Below are positions 1 through 10,709 of a stretch of DNA of 64,000 nucleotides, piece after piece. The notes under the pieces were generated by a model. The model saw only the letters and a list, made by a program, of their open reading frames with translations, was not told the DNA's origin and made no database searches. The stretch is from Haematobia irritans (lineage: Eukaryota > Arthropoda > Insecta > Diptera > Muscidae), in assembly GCF_050003625.1 (NCBI RefSeq), contig NC_134400.1:194879918-194943917 (forward strand), in the 5' to 3' direction. The first letter of the stretch is position 1, and each line of letters begins with the position of its first letter. Made by a program: the position numbers and the translations under genes.

Positions 1-968
1 AGTCCTTCTAAGACTTGGTGCATAAACCGCTGAAAAGTCTGAGCAGCATTTCTGAGGCCAAACGTCATGAACATGAACTCAAACAACCCGAATGGTGTTA
101 TTATTGCTGTTTTTGGAATATCCTCTGGTGCCACTGGTATTTGATTGTACGCCCGAACTAGGTCTATTTTGGAAAATATTGTTTTTCCGTTTAGACCATG
201 ACCAAAGTCGTGTATGTGCGGTACTGGGTATCGGTCAGGAACTGTTTGTGTGTTGAGGCGTCTGTAGTCCCCACATGGTCTCCAGTCTCCATTTTTCTTG
301 GGAACCATATGTAGTGGACTAGACCAACAACTTTTTGAAGGACGACAAAGTCCTTGTTCCATCATAAACTTGAACTCTTTTTTTGCGATGTCAAGTTTAT
401 CTGGTGGTAGGCGGCGGGGTTTACTTGCAACTGGGCAACCTTTAGTTTCAATAACATGTTGAACTGAGTGTTTGACGTTCTTTGTAGAAGTTGGGTTTGT
501 TAGATCAGGGAATTTTGACATGATTTCGTGATATGGCGATGAGTTTATAAGCGTCCTAACTTCGGAATACGAGGATAAATTTAGCAACTTACCAATAATT
601 TCAAATTGTTGTTCCTTATTAGTCAATTTTTTTCTTTTTAGATCAATGGTCAGACCAAAATATTTAAAAAAATCTGCGCCGATAATGGGATGACTAACGT
701 CGGCAACAATGAATTTCCACGTAAAATTCTTTTTGAGACCGAACGTAGGACTCAAAACAATATCTCCATACGTTATAATTGCCGTTCCATTTGCTGCGAA
801 AAGTTTGAATTTTGATGATTTGGGATTTTTTAAAAATGACGTTGGTACTACTGAAATGTTGGCTCCAGTATCAATTAAAAACTTTTGTTTCAGTGTTTTA
901 TCAAAAACAAAAAGGCGGCTTGTTGAAGGTCGCCGATTACTAGCGCCGCTTAGTGACCGGCTTCTGCG
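1..968 (-). CDS. pol: pol, partial: aspartic protease and N-terminal reverse transcriptase
   Basis: Reverse-strand translation is open from the frameshift site (968) to the window edge. The protease active site reads LIDTGANIS (about 865-840) and the second protease motif IIGADFF follows near 680. The RT region begins with a [16 protein letters not shown] linker. It continues with a W-S-S-P motif, [16 protein letters not shown], the DLVRAYNQI block (RT motif 3, near 160), and [20 protein letters not shown] (motif 4, near 60-20). The YxDD box, RNase H and integrase lie beyond the left edge. The frame is -1 relative to gag and has no independent start, so expression should be as a gag-pol fusion. 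No stops or frameshifts are visible in the about 320 codons present. Confidence 0.85.
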
Positions 969-1759
969 TTTCCCGTATTATTTTGAAAACTGCAAGGCTG
1001 TTTGCATTTACGAGCATTAATACCGAATCTTTGGTGATAATAGCAGTATCGTGATGATTCTCTACCCTCTACTCGTGATGTGTTTTTACTCGTTGAAATT
1101 TGATTGGATTTCAGCTCTCTTACCATCGTAGTTAATTCCGATATTTGTCTTTTCAGAGTTTCTATCTGACTAGATGTTTGTCTAGTAACGATTGACTCGG
1201 AAAAGCTAGGGGTTTCGGCGATTCTGTCGGCTAGTTTTGAGAGTTCTTCGAGTGAAGCCGGTGATGCTATGAGTGTAGCCTGTAAGTGTGATGGGAGCCG
1301 ATTTAACCAAAGTGTTTTTAAAAATTCGTCCGATACGTCATTTTTAGCAAGGTTACGCATTTCACGTAGCATTTGGGAGGGTTTTTTGTCGCCAAATTCT
1401 GTACTCGTTAAAAGTTCTTGGATTCTTTGTTCTTCTGATATGGCAAAATAATCAATCAGACGTTTTTTAATCTGTTGGTATCCATTTTCCGGTTGATTTA
1501 AAACAATGTCACTAATTATTGTTAAGATCTCTTGGTCCATTTCAGCGATAGCGTTGAACATTTTGGCTGATTCAGTTGTGATGCCATGTTGTGTAAATTG
1601 GGCCTCGGCGAGAACAAACCAAAGAGGAGCATTAAGTTTCCAAAATTTTGGTAGTTTTACAGAGCTCATTGTTGGGGTTGTTGTGAGGAATTGAACGTTG
1701 GGTACTGATCCGTTTGGTACCGTTGGTCCAGATGATGATCTTGTTGTTCTTCGTGACAT
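950..1759 (-). CDS. gag: gag polyprotein of Ty3/gypsy element
   Basis: A 269-residue ORF whose ATG is 11 nt downstream of the primer-binding site. The core begins with the motif [20 protein letters not shown], followed by the matrix/capsid-like pattern [34 protein letters not shown] and [13 protein letters not shown]. This is the layout of gag in CsRn1/Kabuki-type elements. The C-terminus has a [14 protein letters not shown] zinc-binding-like motif (atypical C-x-x-H form). A possible coiled stretch ([21 protein letters not shown]) precedes it; this stretch is seen, its function is inferred. The protein assembles the retrotransposon particle and binds RNA. The ORF is intact, which is unusual among the decayed elements in this window. 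Confidence 0.85.
   Translation of the reverse strand: MSRRTTRSSSGPTVPNGSVPNVQFLTTTPTMSSVKLPKFWKLNAPLWFVLAEAQFTQHGITTESAKMFNAIAEMDQEILTIISDIVLNQPENGYQQIKKRLIDYFAISEEQRIQELLTSTEFGDKKPSQMLREMRNLAKNDVSDEFLKTLWLNRLPSHLQATLIASPASLEELSKLADRIAETPSFSESIVTRQTSSQIETLKRQISELTTMVRELKSNQISTSKNTSRVEGRESSRYCYYHQRFGINARKCKQPCSFQNNTGNAEAGH
968..974 (-). promoter_or_regulatory. -1 ribosomal frameshift heptamer GGGAAAC at the gag/pol overlap
   Basis: On the minus strand the gag frame reads ACG GGA AAC GCA, so the heptamer G-GGA-AAC fits X-XXY-YYZ in the zero frame. A -1 slip gives GGG AAA CGC and enters the protease/RT frame. That frame is closed by TAA just upstream (978-980), and gag stops at 950-952. The window for shifting is therefore only about 25 nt, and the heptamer lies inside it. 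I did not identify a downstream stimulatory structure. Confidence 0.75.
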
Positions 1760-1769
1760 TTGAAAACGT

Positions 1770-1781
1770 TCGGGGTCACCA
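1770..1781 (-). promoter_or_regulatory. Primer-binding site, tRNA-Trp type
   Basis: The minus strand reads TGGTGACCCCGA. This is complementary to the 3' end of insect tRNA-Trp including CCA (12 matches, then one extra A before the match resumes). It sits just upstream of the gag ATG, as expected next to a 5' LTR ending at about 1782. Confidence 0.7.
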
Positions 1782-1938
1782 GTTATAAACTTATCTGATA
1801 AGAAAATTTTATTTTTTATTTTATTAAACTTCTGAAGTTGAAAAAATGTACAGAATGAAAATTTATTTTTTAGTTGTCACAATTCTTATTTGAAAACCTA
1901 CTCGATTTTTAACCAAGTAGTATGTGGGTTCCCCACAA

Positions 1939-2100
1939 AAATTTCCTCGAAATTTTATTTCTATAAAATCTTTCCCAGGAATTTTATTTTTTGTACAAAA
2001 TTTCCCCGAAATTTTATGTGTACAGAAAATTTCCACGAAATTTTATGTCTATACAAAATTTCTCCGAAATTTTATTTCTATGCAAAATTTTAACTGAAAA
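1939..2100 (+). repeat. Diverged ~29-bp repeat array (CCCCGAAA variant)
   Basis: About five units share the ATTTTATTTCTATA part of the common 29-bp repeat but carry TCCTCGAAA or TCCCCGAAA where the usual unit has TTGTCAAAA. They form a separate, more GC-containing subtype, not seen elsewhere in the window. Confidence 0.6.
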
Positions 2101-2944
2101 TTTCGTTGAAATAGATTCACCTGTCATCTAGCATTTCCCGTGGCATAGCCGACTATATTATTGTGTCGCACAAAAAGAAAACAAGGAATTTTATCCTTTT
2201 AGCAAATGTAGGTTAATCCCGCTATGATGTCATCATGATGGATGGCTTTTACGTGTGCGCATTACATCCTAACATACGCCAGTATTGGACACAATTTTTC
2301 CAGAGTCTCAATGACAATTGACAAACAAGATCAATCAATCAGTAAGTCAGTCAATTTAGCGCTTAAAAGGAAACCCGTTCTGTTTTTTTTTATCGAACTG
2401 GTAGCAACACGTATAGACTACCAAATGGAGAATACCTCTACTGCTGGGAGAGATGCTAGCCTAGCACAATAGCCCAAAAAGCATTGCTGTTACCAACTGA
2501 AAAAAATGCGTAGATTTTTTTTGCATTTTTTCTCGGCTACATTTTTGTTAACCATATATGGCTAAAATAGTAAAGACCTCATGCCGTTGAATGCCAATGT
2601 CAATGCTGATGATGATGACGGCGAGGATTTCGATGGACGACAACATTGATGTTGATGGCAATTTCATCGATGATGTTGATGATATGTGTTTAGTTAAATT
2701 TGTTCCATTTTTTCTTGACATTTCTCACATTGAACATGAACTAGGGAAGCTAGAAAAGATTTACGGTTTTCTCAAAGATAGAACAGAGACACTGGAAATA
2801 GGAAAAAAAAACAAGTTTCTCCCAATGAAATTCTTGTACACGTGATCATTTGACTTTGAATGGTTAAATGTTGTCTCATCTTAAAGGAGAAAAATACACT
2901 GAAATAAAACATATCCATGGTCATAAACTGCTGAATTTGGAATG
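2101..2944. other. Non-repetitive AT-rich stretch, no gene recognised
   Basis: Only short chance reading frames are present. There is a purine/GATGAT-rich patch near 2595-2690. I see no splice-site-bounded exon, RNA gene or transposon terminus that I can support. Confidence 0.4.
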
Positions 2945-4900
2945 CCTTTGTCAAAATCTTATTTCTATAGAAAATTTTGTCAAAACTTTTATAGAAAATT
3001 TTATTTTTATTACAAAAAAAAAAATTTGCCAAATTTTTTTTGTATTGAAAATTTTGTCAACATTTTATTGTATAGAAAATTTTGTCAAAATTTTATTTCT
3101 CTAGAAAATTTTGTCAAAATTTTATTTCTATAGAAAATTTTGTCAAAATTTTATTTCCATCGAAAATTTAGTCACAACTTTATTTCTATAGAAAATTTTG
3201 TTAAATTTTATTTCTATAGAAATTTTTGTCAAAATTTTATTTCTATAGAAAATTTTGTCACAATTTTATTTCTATAGAAAAATTTGTCAAAAATTTTATT
3301 TCTACAGAAAATTTGGCCAAAATTTTTTTTTATAGAAAATTTTGTCAAAATTTTTACTTCAATAGAAAATTTTGTCAAAATTTTGCTTCTCTAGAAATTT
3401 TTTAAAAATTATGTGTCTATAGAAAAAATTCTAAAAATTTTATTTCTATAAAAAAATTTGTCAAAATTTTATTTCTGTACAAAATTTTGCCAACATTTTA
3501 TTTTTATAGAATATTATTAAAATTTTATTTTTATAGAAAATTTGTCAAAATTTTATTTTTATAGAAAATTTTGTCAAAATTGTTACTTCAAAAGAAAATT
3601 TTGTCAAAATTTTGCTTCTATAGAATTTATTTAAAAATTTTGTTTCCATAGAAAAGTTTCTAAAAATTTTGTTTCCATAGAAAAGTTTCTAAAAATTTTA
3701 TTTGTATAAAAAAATTTGTCAAAATTTTATTTCTGTACAAAATTTTGTCAAAATTTTATTTTTATAAAAAATTGTGTCAAAATTTAATTTATATAAAAAA
3801 TTTTGTCAAAATTTTATTTCTATAGAAAATTTTGTCACAATTTTATTTCTATAGAGATTTTTGTCAAAATTTTATTTCTATAGTAAATTTTGTCAAAAAT
3901 TGTATTTCTATAGAAAATTTTGCCAACACTTTATTTTTATAGAAAATTTTGTCAAAATTTTTACTTCAATAGAAAATTTTGTCAAAATTTTGCTTCTATA
4001 GAATTTATTTAAAAATGTTGTTTCCATAGAAAAGTTTCTAAAAATTTTGTTTCCATAGAAAAGTTTCTAAAAATTTTATTTGTATAAAAAATTTTGTCAA
4101 AATTTTATTTCTGTACAATATTTTGTCAAAATTTTATTTTTATAAAAAATTGTGTCAAAATTTAATTTTTATAGAAAATTTTGTCAAAATTTTAGTTCTG
4201 TAGAAAATTTTGTCCAAATTTTTACTTCAATAGAAAATTCTATAGAATTTATTAAAAAATTTGATTTCCAAAGCAAATTTTGTCAAAATTTTATTTCTAT
4301 AGAAAATTTTGTCAAAAATTTTATTTCTATAGAAAATTTTGTCAAAATTTTATTTCTATACGAAATTTTGTCAAAATTTTATTTCTATAGAAAATGTTGT
4401 CAAAAATTTTATTTCTGTAGAAAAATTTCCCAACATTTTATTTCTATAGAAAATTTTACCAACATTTTTTTTTTCTATAGAAAATTTTGTTAAAATTTCA
4501 TTTCTATAAAAAATTGTGTCAAAATGTTCACTTCAATAGAAAATGTTGTCAAAATTTTGTTTCTATAGAAATTTTTTAAAAATGTTGTTTCTATAAAAAA
4601 AATGTTGTACAAATTTTATTTTTATAGAAAATTTTGTAAAAAATTTATTTCCATAGAAAATTTTGTCACAATTATATTTCTATAGAAAATGTTGTCACAA
4701 TTTTATTTCTATAGAAAATTTTGTCAAAATTTGATTTCTACAGAACATTTTGTCAGAATTTTATTTCTATAGAAAATTTTGTCAAAATTTTATTTTTATA
4801 GGAAATTTTGTCAAAAGTATATTTCTATAGAAAATTTTGCCAACATTTTATTTCTATAGAAAATTTATACAAATAAAATTTTTGTATTTCATGTTAGCCT
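2945..4900 (+). repeat. 29-bp tandem array, GTC orientation
   Basis: Tandem copies of a 29-bp unit: the palindrome TTTCTATAGAAA, then ATTTTGTC, then AAAATTTTA. Units are imperfect with many single-base changes and small indels. Short reading frames rich in F/Y/K/I/N here are products of the repeat and not genes, because the 29-bp unit rotates through all three frames. Confidence 0.9.
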
Positions 4901-5057
4901 GATACCGAAACAGGCAATTGACGTCCAAATGCATTATATCTAAGTATACAATTATTTTTCGAGCTCTATGGACAGATATAGATTAAGGAACATGGTTAAT
5001 AGAGCCATTGAAAAGAAAACGCCAGATACAAATCTATACACGCCTGGACTGTACATG

Positions 5058-5133
5058 TTTCGGTTCGGGCGAATGAACCTTTCCACAGATCTATACTAAA
5101 GGCTGTGGAAAGGTTCATTCGCCCGAACCGAAA
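5058..5133. repeat. Perfect 31-bp inverted repeat with 14-nt loop
   Basis: Arms 5058-5088 and 5103-5133 are exact reverse complements (core GTTCGGGCGAATGAACC), separated by a 14-nt loop. The GC-richer hairpin interrupts the AT-rich array and its outer ends (TTTCGG..) merge with it. It could be the remnant of a fold-back element or a hairpin RNA source; there is no evidence of expression. Confidence 0.8.
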
Positions 5134-6050
5134 TTTTGTCTACATTTTATTTTTATAGAAAATTATAAAATAAAAATTTTGTCTACATTTTATTTCTATA
5201 GAAAATTTTGTCAAAATTTTATTTTTATATAAAATATTGTCAAAATGTATTTTTATAGAAATCAAAATATTATTTCTATAGAAAATTTTGTCAAAATTTT
5301 TAATTCAATACAAATTTTTGTCAACATTTTATTTTTATAGAAAATTTTGTCAAAATTCTATTTCTGTAGAAAATTTTGTCAAAATTTTATTTCGATAGCA
5401 AATTTTGTCAAGATTTTATTTCTATAGAAAATTCTGCCAACATTTTATTTGTATAGAAAATTCTGCCAACATGTTATTTGTATAGAAAATATTGTCAAAA
5501 TTTTGTTTCTAAAGATTTTTTTTTTTAAATTTTGTTTCTATAGAAAAGTTTGTAAGCAGTTTATTTGTATAAAAAATTTTGTCAAAATGTTACTTCTGTA
5601 CAAAATTTTGTCAACATTTTATTTCTATACAAAATTTTGTCAACATTTTATTTTTATAGAATATTTTGTCAAAATTTTATTTTTATAAAAAATTTTGTCA
5701 AAATTTTATTTTTATAAAAAATTTTGTCAAAATTTAATTTTTGTAAAAAATTTTGTCAAACTTATAGAAAATTTTGTCAAAATTTTATTTCTATAGAAAA
5801 TTTTGTAAAAATTTCAGTTCTATAGAAAATTTTGTCAAAATTTTTTCATCAATAGAAAATTTTGTCAAAAATTTTTTTCTATAGAAATTTTTTAAAAATC
5901 TTGTTTCTATAGAAAAGTTTGTAAACATTTTATTTGTATAAAAAATGTTGTCAAAATTTTATTTCTGTACAAAATTTTGTCAAAATTTGATTTCTATACA
6001 AAGTTTTGTCAACGTTTTATTTTTATAGAAAATGTTGTCAAAATTTTATT
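5131..6050 (+). repeat. 29-bp tandem array, GTC orientation
   Basis: Continuation of the array after the hairpin, with the same unit and the same orientation, ending where a mini-me-like element begins. Confidence 0.85.
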
Positions 6051-6053
6051 TTT

Positions 6054-7113
6054 ATACCCACCACCATAGAATGGTGACGGTGGTATAATTAGTTTGTCAT
6101 TCCGTTTGTAACACATCAAAATATCGATTTCCGACTATATAAAGTATATATATTCTTGATCAGGGAGAAATTCTAAGACGATATAACGATGTCCGTCTGT
6201 CTGTCTGCCTTTTGTAATCACGCTACAGTCTGCAATAATGAAGTAATCGTGAAATGAAATTTTGCATAACCTCGTCTTTTGTCTGCAGGCAGGTCAAGTT
6301 CGAAGATGGGCTATATCGGTCCAGGTTTTGATTTGTTTGGGCTTATAGAAATCGTAATTTTTATCCAATTTGTCTGAAATTGGAAATCTAGAGGTGTTTT
6401 AGGACAATAAAGAGGTGTGCCGAAAATTGTGAGTATCGGTCCATATTTTGGTATAGCCCCCATATAGACCGATTTCCCCATTTTACTTCTTGGGCTTGTA
6501 GAATCCGAGGTTTTTATCCTATTTGCCTGAAATTGGAAATCTAGAGGTATTTTCAGGTGTGCCGAAAACGGTTAGTATCGGTCCATATTTTAGCATAGCC
6601 CCCATAAGAACGATCTCCCGATGTAACTCGTTGGGTTTCTAGAAACCGTAGTTTTTATCTGATTTGCCTGAAATTGTAAATATTCTGGTATTTTAGGCTC
6701 ACAAAAACGTGTATCGGATTAAGTTTTTATCGGTCCATTTGGTAATGCCTCCATATAGACCGACTTCACTTCATGAGGGTGTAGAAGGCGCACTGATCAT
6801 GAAAATTGCTTGAAACTCAATGTAAAATTTCCAGATTTTACTTCTACAGATTTAAGATTTCAAATCAAGACGGTTATTTTATAATTTTCTTGCACACTTA
6901 CAAGAGATGTTAATGATTCCTCTAAAACTCAAACAAAAATGGTTCTTATAAATCCAGAATCTGATATAGTCCTCATAGGTGAAATCTTTAAATTTATCTT
7001 CGGGAAGTGTCCTCAAGCCCTCCTGAAATTTCAAAGGAAACCCTAATATTTGGTTCATGGTGGTGGGTATTTAAGATTCGGCCCGGCCGAACTTAGTGCT
7101 GTATATACTTGTT
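6054..7113 (-). mobile_element. Mini-me-like non-autonomous element (family B, diverged copy)
   Basis: Read on the minus strand, the head is CAAGTATATAC followed by a CGGCC..GGCCG hairpin and an ACCCACCACCAT box. The tail on the plus-strand left side contains a GTCYGTCTGTCTGT tract, a TATATA tract and TACCCACCACCAT. Internal blocks repeat ATAGCCCCCATA about every 142-150 bp. Layout and the two simple-sequence tracts resemble the dipteran mini-me elements (from memory of that family). No coding capacity. Confidence 0.7.
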
Positions 7114-7430
7114 TATTGTTGTTTTTGATTTCAGCTTAAAACCATGCATTGACTAAACTACAAGTGTAGCTTAACCAACAGAGGAAAAGTATGCTTGTCA
7201 AATTTATTTGGGCAAAGCCCTATAGACTGCAAGATGGTTGGATGTCCAGCTGTTTCGGAATTACCACATTCCTCGTCAGCATCCTCAACTTGCAGCAAAA
7301 CTATCAACCAATTATTAGAATAAATTCGGGTAATTCACTCAACCCAAAGTGAACTACACTTGAACTTTCCGAAAAAGAGTTTGATAGTCGGCTACTGCCT
7401 AAACAAATTTGCAAGCATATCTCTTTTATT
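7114..7430 (-). mobile_element. Remnant of hammerhead-bearing module
   Basis: Homologous by eye to 40673-40970 and, reversed, to 43818-44110. Shared blocks include GATTTCAGCTTAAAACCAT, ACCAACAGAGGAAAAG, TTTATTTGGGCAAAGCC and AACTATCAACCAATTAT. The left side is abutted by the mini-me-like element and the right side by a 29-bp array. Confidence 0.75.
7229..7293 (-). ncRNA. Degenerate hammerhead ribozyme motif
   Basis: The minus strand shows outer stem I GCAAG/CTTGC, inner stem I GGATG/CATCC, core CTGACGA (position 7 is free), stem II GGAAT/ATTCC with loop GTGGTA, and GAAA. The stem III/cleavage region reads CAGCTGGA instead of CGTGCGTC, so the required U before the cleavage base is lost. The fold is kept but cleavage is predicted dead. 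Confidence 0.65.
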
Positions 7431-7740
7431 TTTATTGAAAATTTTGTCAACATTTTATTTTTATAGAAAATTCTATGAAAATTTTATTTCTTTAGAAAAT
7501 TTTGTAAAAATTTCAGTTCTATAGAAAATTTTATTGCTATAGAAAATTTTATCAAATTTTATTGCCAAAGAAAATTTTATCAAAATTATATTTCTTTAGA
7601 AAATTTTGTAAAAATTTTAGTTCTATAGAAAATTTTGTCAACAATTTTTTTCTATAGACAATTTTGTCAAATATTTTATTTCTATAAAAAATTTTGTCAA
7701 AATTTTATTTCTATAGAAAATTTTGTCAAAATTGTATGTG
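7431..7740 (+). repeat. 29-bp tandem array, GTC orientation
   Basis: About ten degenerate units of the same repeat, ending in non-repetitive DNA at about 7740. Confidence 0.8.
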
Positions 7741-8958
7741 TATGTTCTTATTCCTCTCAGTGTATCGTCAAAATACTGTTTCTTTTTCTTTTTAAATCAA
7801 TGCATCACCATTTTCTCCATACCAACTGCAATTGGAAGCTTCGTTTAATAAAGAAATTGAGAGACATAGCAAAGTATTCACAAATATGCAGCATGTTTCA
7901 TATAAACAGCAAGAGTTAAAGCTAACTCGAAATTTCAACTGTGAGATGTTGCATGAAACGGCATTTCAATGTCTGCTGTAGTTTAGCTGATGAACAATGA
8001 AAGCCAACGACTTCCTCTGTCAGCCATACAGCCATCCATTTGGTATTAGCATCATCACCATGATTAGACACAATGGTGGTGGATGCTGTATGGAATGGTG
8101 ATGCTCGGCAACAGTTAGCTGTTGCCGATCAACACCATTCGTATTCTTCAATATCGGTACGAAACGGTAGATATTGGCGTCTGGCCATTTGGGAAATGAT
8201 GTGAGTAAGTAAGACCAAATTCGATGAAAATACAACGGGAATTGTTTGGCACGACCAGGTACTTACACGACAGGAACGAGCTAGGAACTTTTGTAAATAT
8301 GGTCTCGGGTGGACTGACTTTATGACTGTCTGACTACCTGTCACGTTGGTGGTTGGTGGAGAGCCATTGCAAACAGGTTGTTCAATGGCCATGGTGGCTA
8401 AATACCTGTTAGAGTTTATGTGCTCTCATAGAAGTTGTTCTACCGGTGTGCGGTGTATCATGACCGATCATGTTGTTATTGATGGAGCCAAGCAAACAGT
8501 GCATATGGCATCTCTGTTCTCCAAATGTATGTTGCAGGTTTTGGTATTTGTTGCTCTTCTCCTTGTTCCTTTGTCGCCCACCATTGGGTCCATTGTTCTA
8601 GGCTGGTAATGCAGGCATTTGTGGCAGAAAAAAGTGTGTCACTCTTAGTTTGTTGTCACCACACTACACTGTCCTCTCTTCCCGCTTTTGTTGTACCAGA
8701 GTCGATGAAAACTATAGGAGAAACGAGTGTAGTTGTAATGTCAATTGTATTGGAAGGCTGTGGTATTGCCAAAACAGGTGTGGAATTAAGCTGAGAATGA
8801 AAAAAAAAAAGAAACTGGGAAAGGCTTGGAATATGCCTAAAATATTGTGGAGAATGCGTGCATTTTGTTGGTGGCATCGTAAAATGTTGCAATTGTAATT
8901 AAAATTCTGTAGAAATAAAATTTTGACAAAATTTTCAGAAATAATTGAAACGGATATA
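7741..8958. other. Non-repetitive stretch upstream of the LDLa gene
   Basis: More complex sequence than its surroundings, with ordinary base composition. It could hold upstream exons of the gene at 11529, but I found no reading frame with splice sites in the needed phase. A short signal-peptide-like frame at 8528-8608 is discussed under rejected items. A two-unit scrap of 29-bp repeat lies at 8898-8945. Confidence 0.35.
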
Positions 8959-10709
8959 AAAAAACAAGTATATACGGCCGTAAGTTCGGCCAGGCCGAAT
9001 CTTATGTACCCTCCACCATGGATTGCGTAGAAACTTCTACGAAAGACTGTCATCCACAATCGATTTGGTTTGATTGGTCTACAAATAATTACGAATCGAT
9101 ATGGACATTTGCACGGTACGTACATGGTTGTTAAATACCATGTACTAATTTCACGTACCAAAATTTCAACCGAATCGGATGAATTTTGCTCTTCCAAGGG
9201 GCTCCGGAGGTCAAATCTGTGGATCGATTTATATGAGGCCTATATATAATAATGGACCTATGTGGACCAATTTTTGCATGGTTGTTAGAGACCACATACC
9301 AAGACCATGTACCAAATTTCAGCCGGATCGGATGAAATTTGTTTCTCTTAGAGGCTCCAGAGGTCAAATCTGGGGATCGGTTTATATGGGGGCTATATAT
9401 AATTATGGACCGATGTGGACCAATTTCTGCATGGTTTTTAGAGACCACATACCAACACCATGTACCAAACTTCAGCCGGATCGGATGAAATTTGCTTCTC
9501 TTAGAGGCTCCGCAAGCCAAATCTGGGGATCGGTTTATATGGGGGCTATATATAATTATCGACCGATGTAGACCAATTTTTGCATGGTTGTTAGAGACCA
9601 TATACTAACACCATGTACCAAATTTCAGCCGGATCGGATGAAATTTGCTTCTCTTAGAGGCTACGCAAGCCAAATCTGGGGATCGATTTATATGAGGCCT
9701 ATATATAATAATGGACCTATGTGGACCAATTTTTGCATGGTTGTTAGAGACCACATACCAAGACCATGTACCAAATTTCAGCCGGATCGGATGAAATTTG
9801 TTTCTCTTAGAGGCTCCGAAAGCCAAATCGGGGGATCGGTTTATATGGGGGCTATATATAATTATTAACCGATGTGGACCAATTTTTGCAAGGTTGTTAG
9901 AGTCTATATACTAACATCATGTACCAAATTTCAGCCGGATCGGATGAAATTTGCTTCTCTTAGAGGGTCTGAAAGCCAAATTTGGGGGTCCGTTTATATG
10001 GGGGCTATATATAATTATGGACCGCTGTGGACCAATTTTTGCATGGTTGTTAGAGACCATATACCAACACCATGTACCAAATTTCAGCCGGATCGGATCT
10101 GGGGGTCGGTTTATATGGGGGCTATATATAATTATGGACCGATGTGGACCAATTTTTGCATGGTTGTTAGAGACCATATACCAACACCATGTAGCAAATT
10201 TCAGCCGGATCGGATGAAATTTGTTTCTCTTAGAGGCTCCGAAAGCCAAATCGGGGGATCGGTTTATATGGGGGTTATATATAATTAAGGACCGATGTGG
10301 ACCAATTTTTGCAAGGTTGTTAGAGTCCATATACTAACATCATGTACCAAATTTCAGCCGGATCGGATGAAATTTGCTTCTCTTAGAGGGTCTGAAAGCC
10401 AAATTTGGGGGTCCGTTTATATGGGGGCTATACGTAAAAGTGGACCGATATGGCCCATTTGCAATACCATCCGACCTACATCAATAACAACTACTTGTGC
10501 CAAGTTTCAAGTCGATAGCATGTTTCGTTCGGAAGTTAGCGTGATTTCAACAGACGGACGGACGGACATGCTCGGATCGACTTAGAATTTCACCAAGACC
10601 CAGAATATATATATATATATACTTTATCGGGTCTTAGAGCAATATTTCGATGTGTTACAAACGAAATGACAAAGTTAGTATACCCCCATCCTATGGTGGA
10701 TGGTATAAA
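8959..10709 (+). mobile_element. Mini-me-like element (family B) with 153-bp internal tandem repeats
   Basis: The head at 8962 reads ACAAGTATATACGGCCGTAA, then CCAGGCCGAA and ACCCTCCACCATGG. The tail has GACGGACGGAC, a TATATA tract before CTTTATCGGG, and the inverted box CCTATGGTGGATGGTATA. The anchor TTTTTGCATGGTTGTTAGAG starts a new unit at 9276, 9429, 9582, 9735, 9888, 10041, 10158 and 10311. The period is exactly 153 bp except for one 117-bp unit. Because 153 is divisible by three, long open frames appear on both strands; I regard them as non-coding. Confidence 0.8.

Larger units (their letters stand above)
1..1938 (-). mobile_element. Ty3/gypsy LTR retrotransposon (CsRn1/Kabuki-like), cut by left edge
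   Basis: Reading leftwards on the minus strand there is a primer-binding site, a gag ORF, a frameshift signal, then protease and reverse transcriptase running off the window. The gag type and the tRNA-Trp-like primer site resemble the CsRn1/Kabuki group of Ty3/gypsy elements; that assignment is from memory of the families. Gag and the visible part of pol are free of stops, so the copy may be young. The stretch 1782-1938, right of the primer site, should contain the 5' LTR. I cannot define the LTR ends, and it passes quickly into diverged 29-bp repeat sequence, so the LTR may be short or truncated. Confidence 0.85.

Noticed and set aside
2945..7740. CRISPR-like array because of a 29-bp direct repeat
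   Set aside because: Units are contiguous and degenerate with no unique spacers, and the DNA is clearly from an animal.
7986..8010. CTGATGAACAATGAAA resembling a hammerhead core
   Set aside because: The intervening ACAAT cannot form stem II and no flanking stems pair.
8528..8608. Signal-peptide-like frame MLQVLVFVALLLVPLSPTIG, upstream of the LDLa gene
   Set aside because: No donor site in the phase needed to join the exon at 11529, and the frame stops after five more residues. A chance hydrophobic frame cannot be excluded, so it is not called as an exon.
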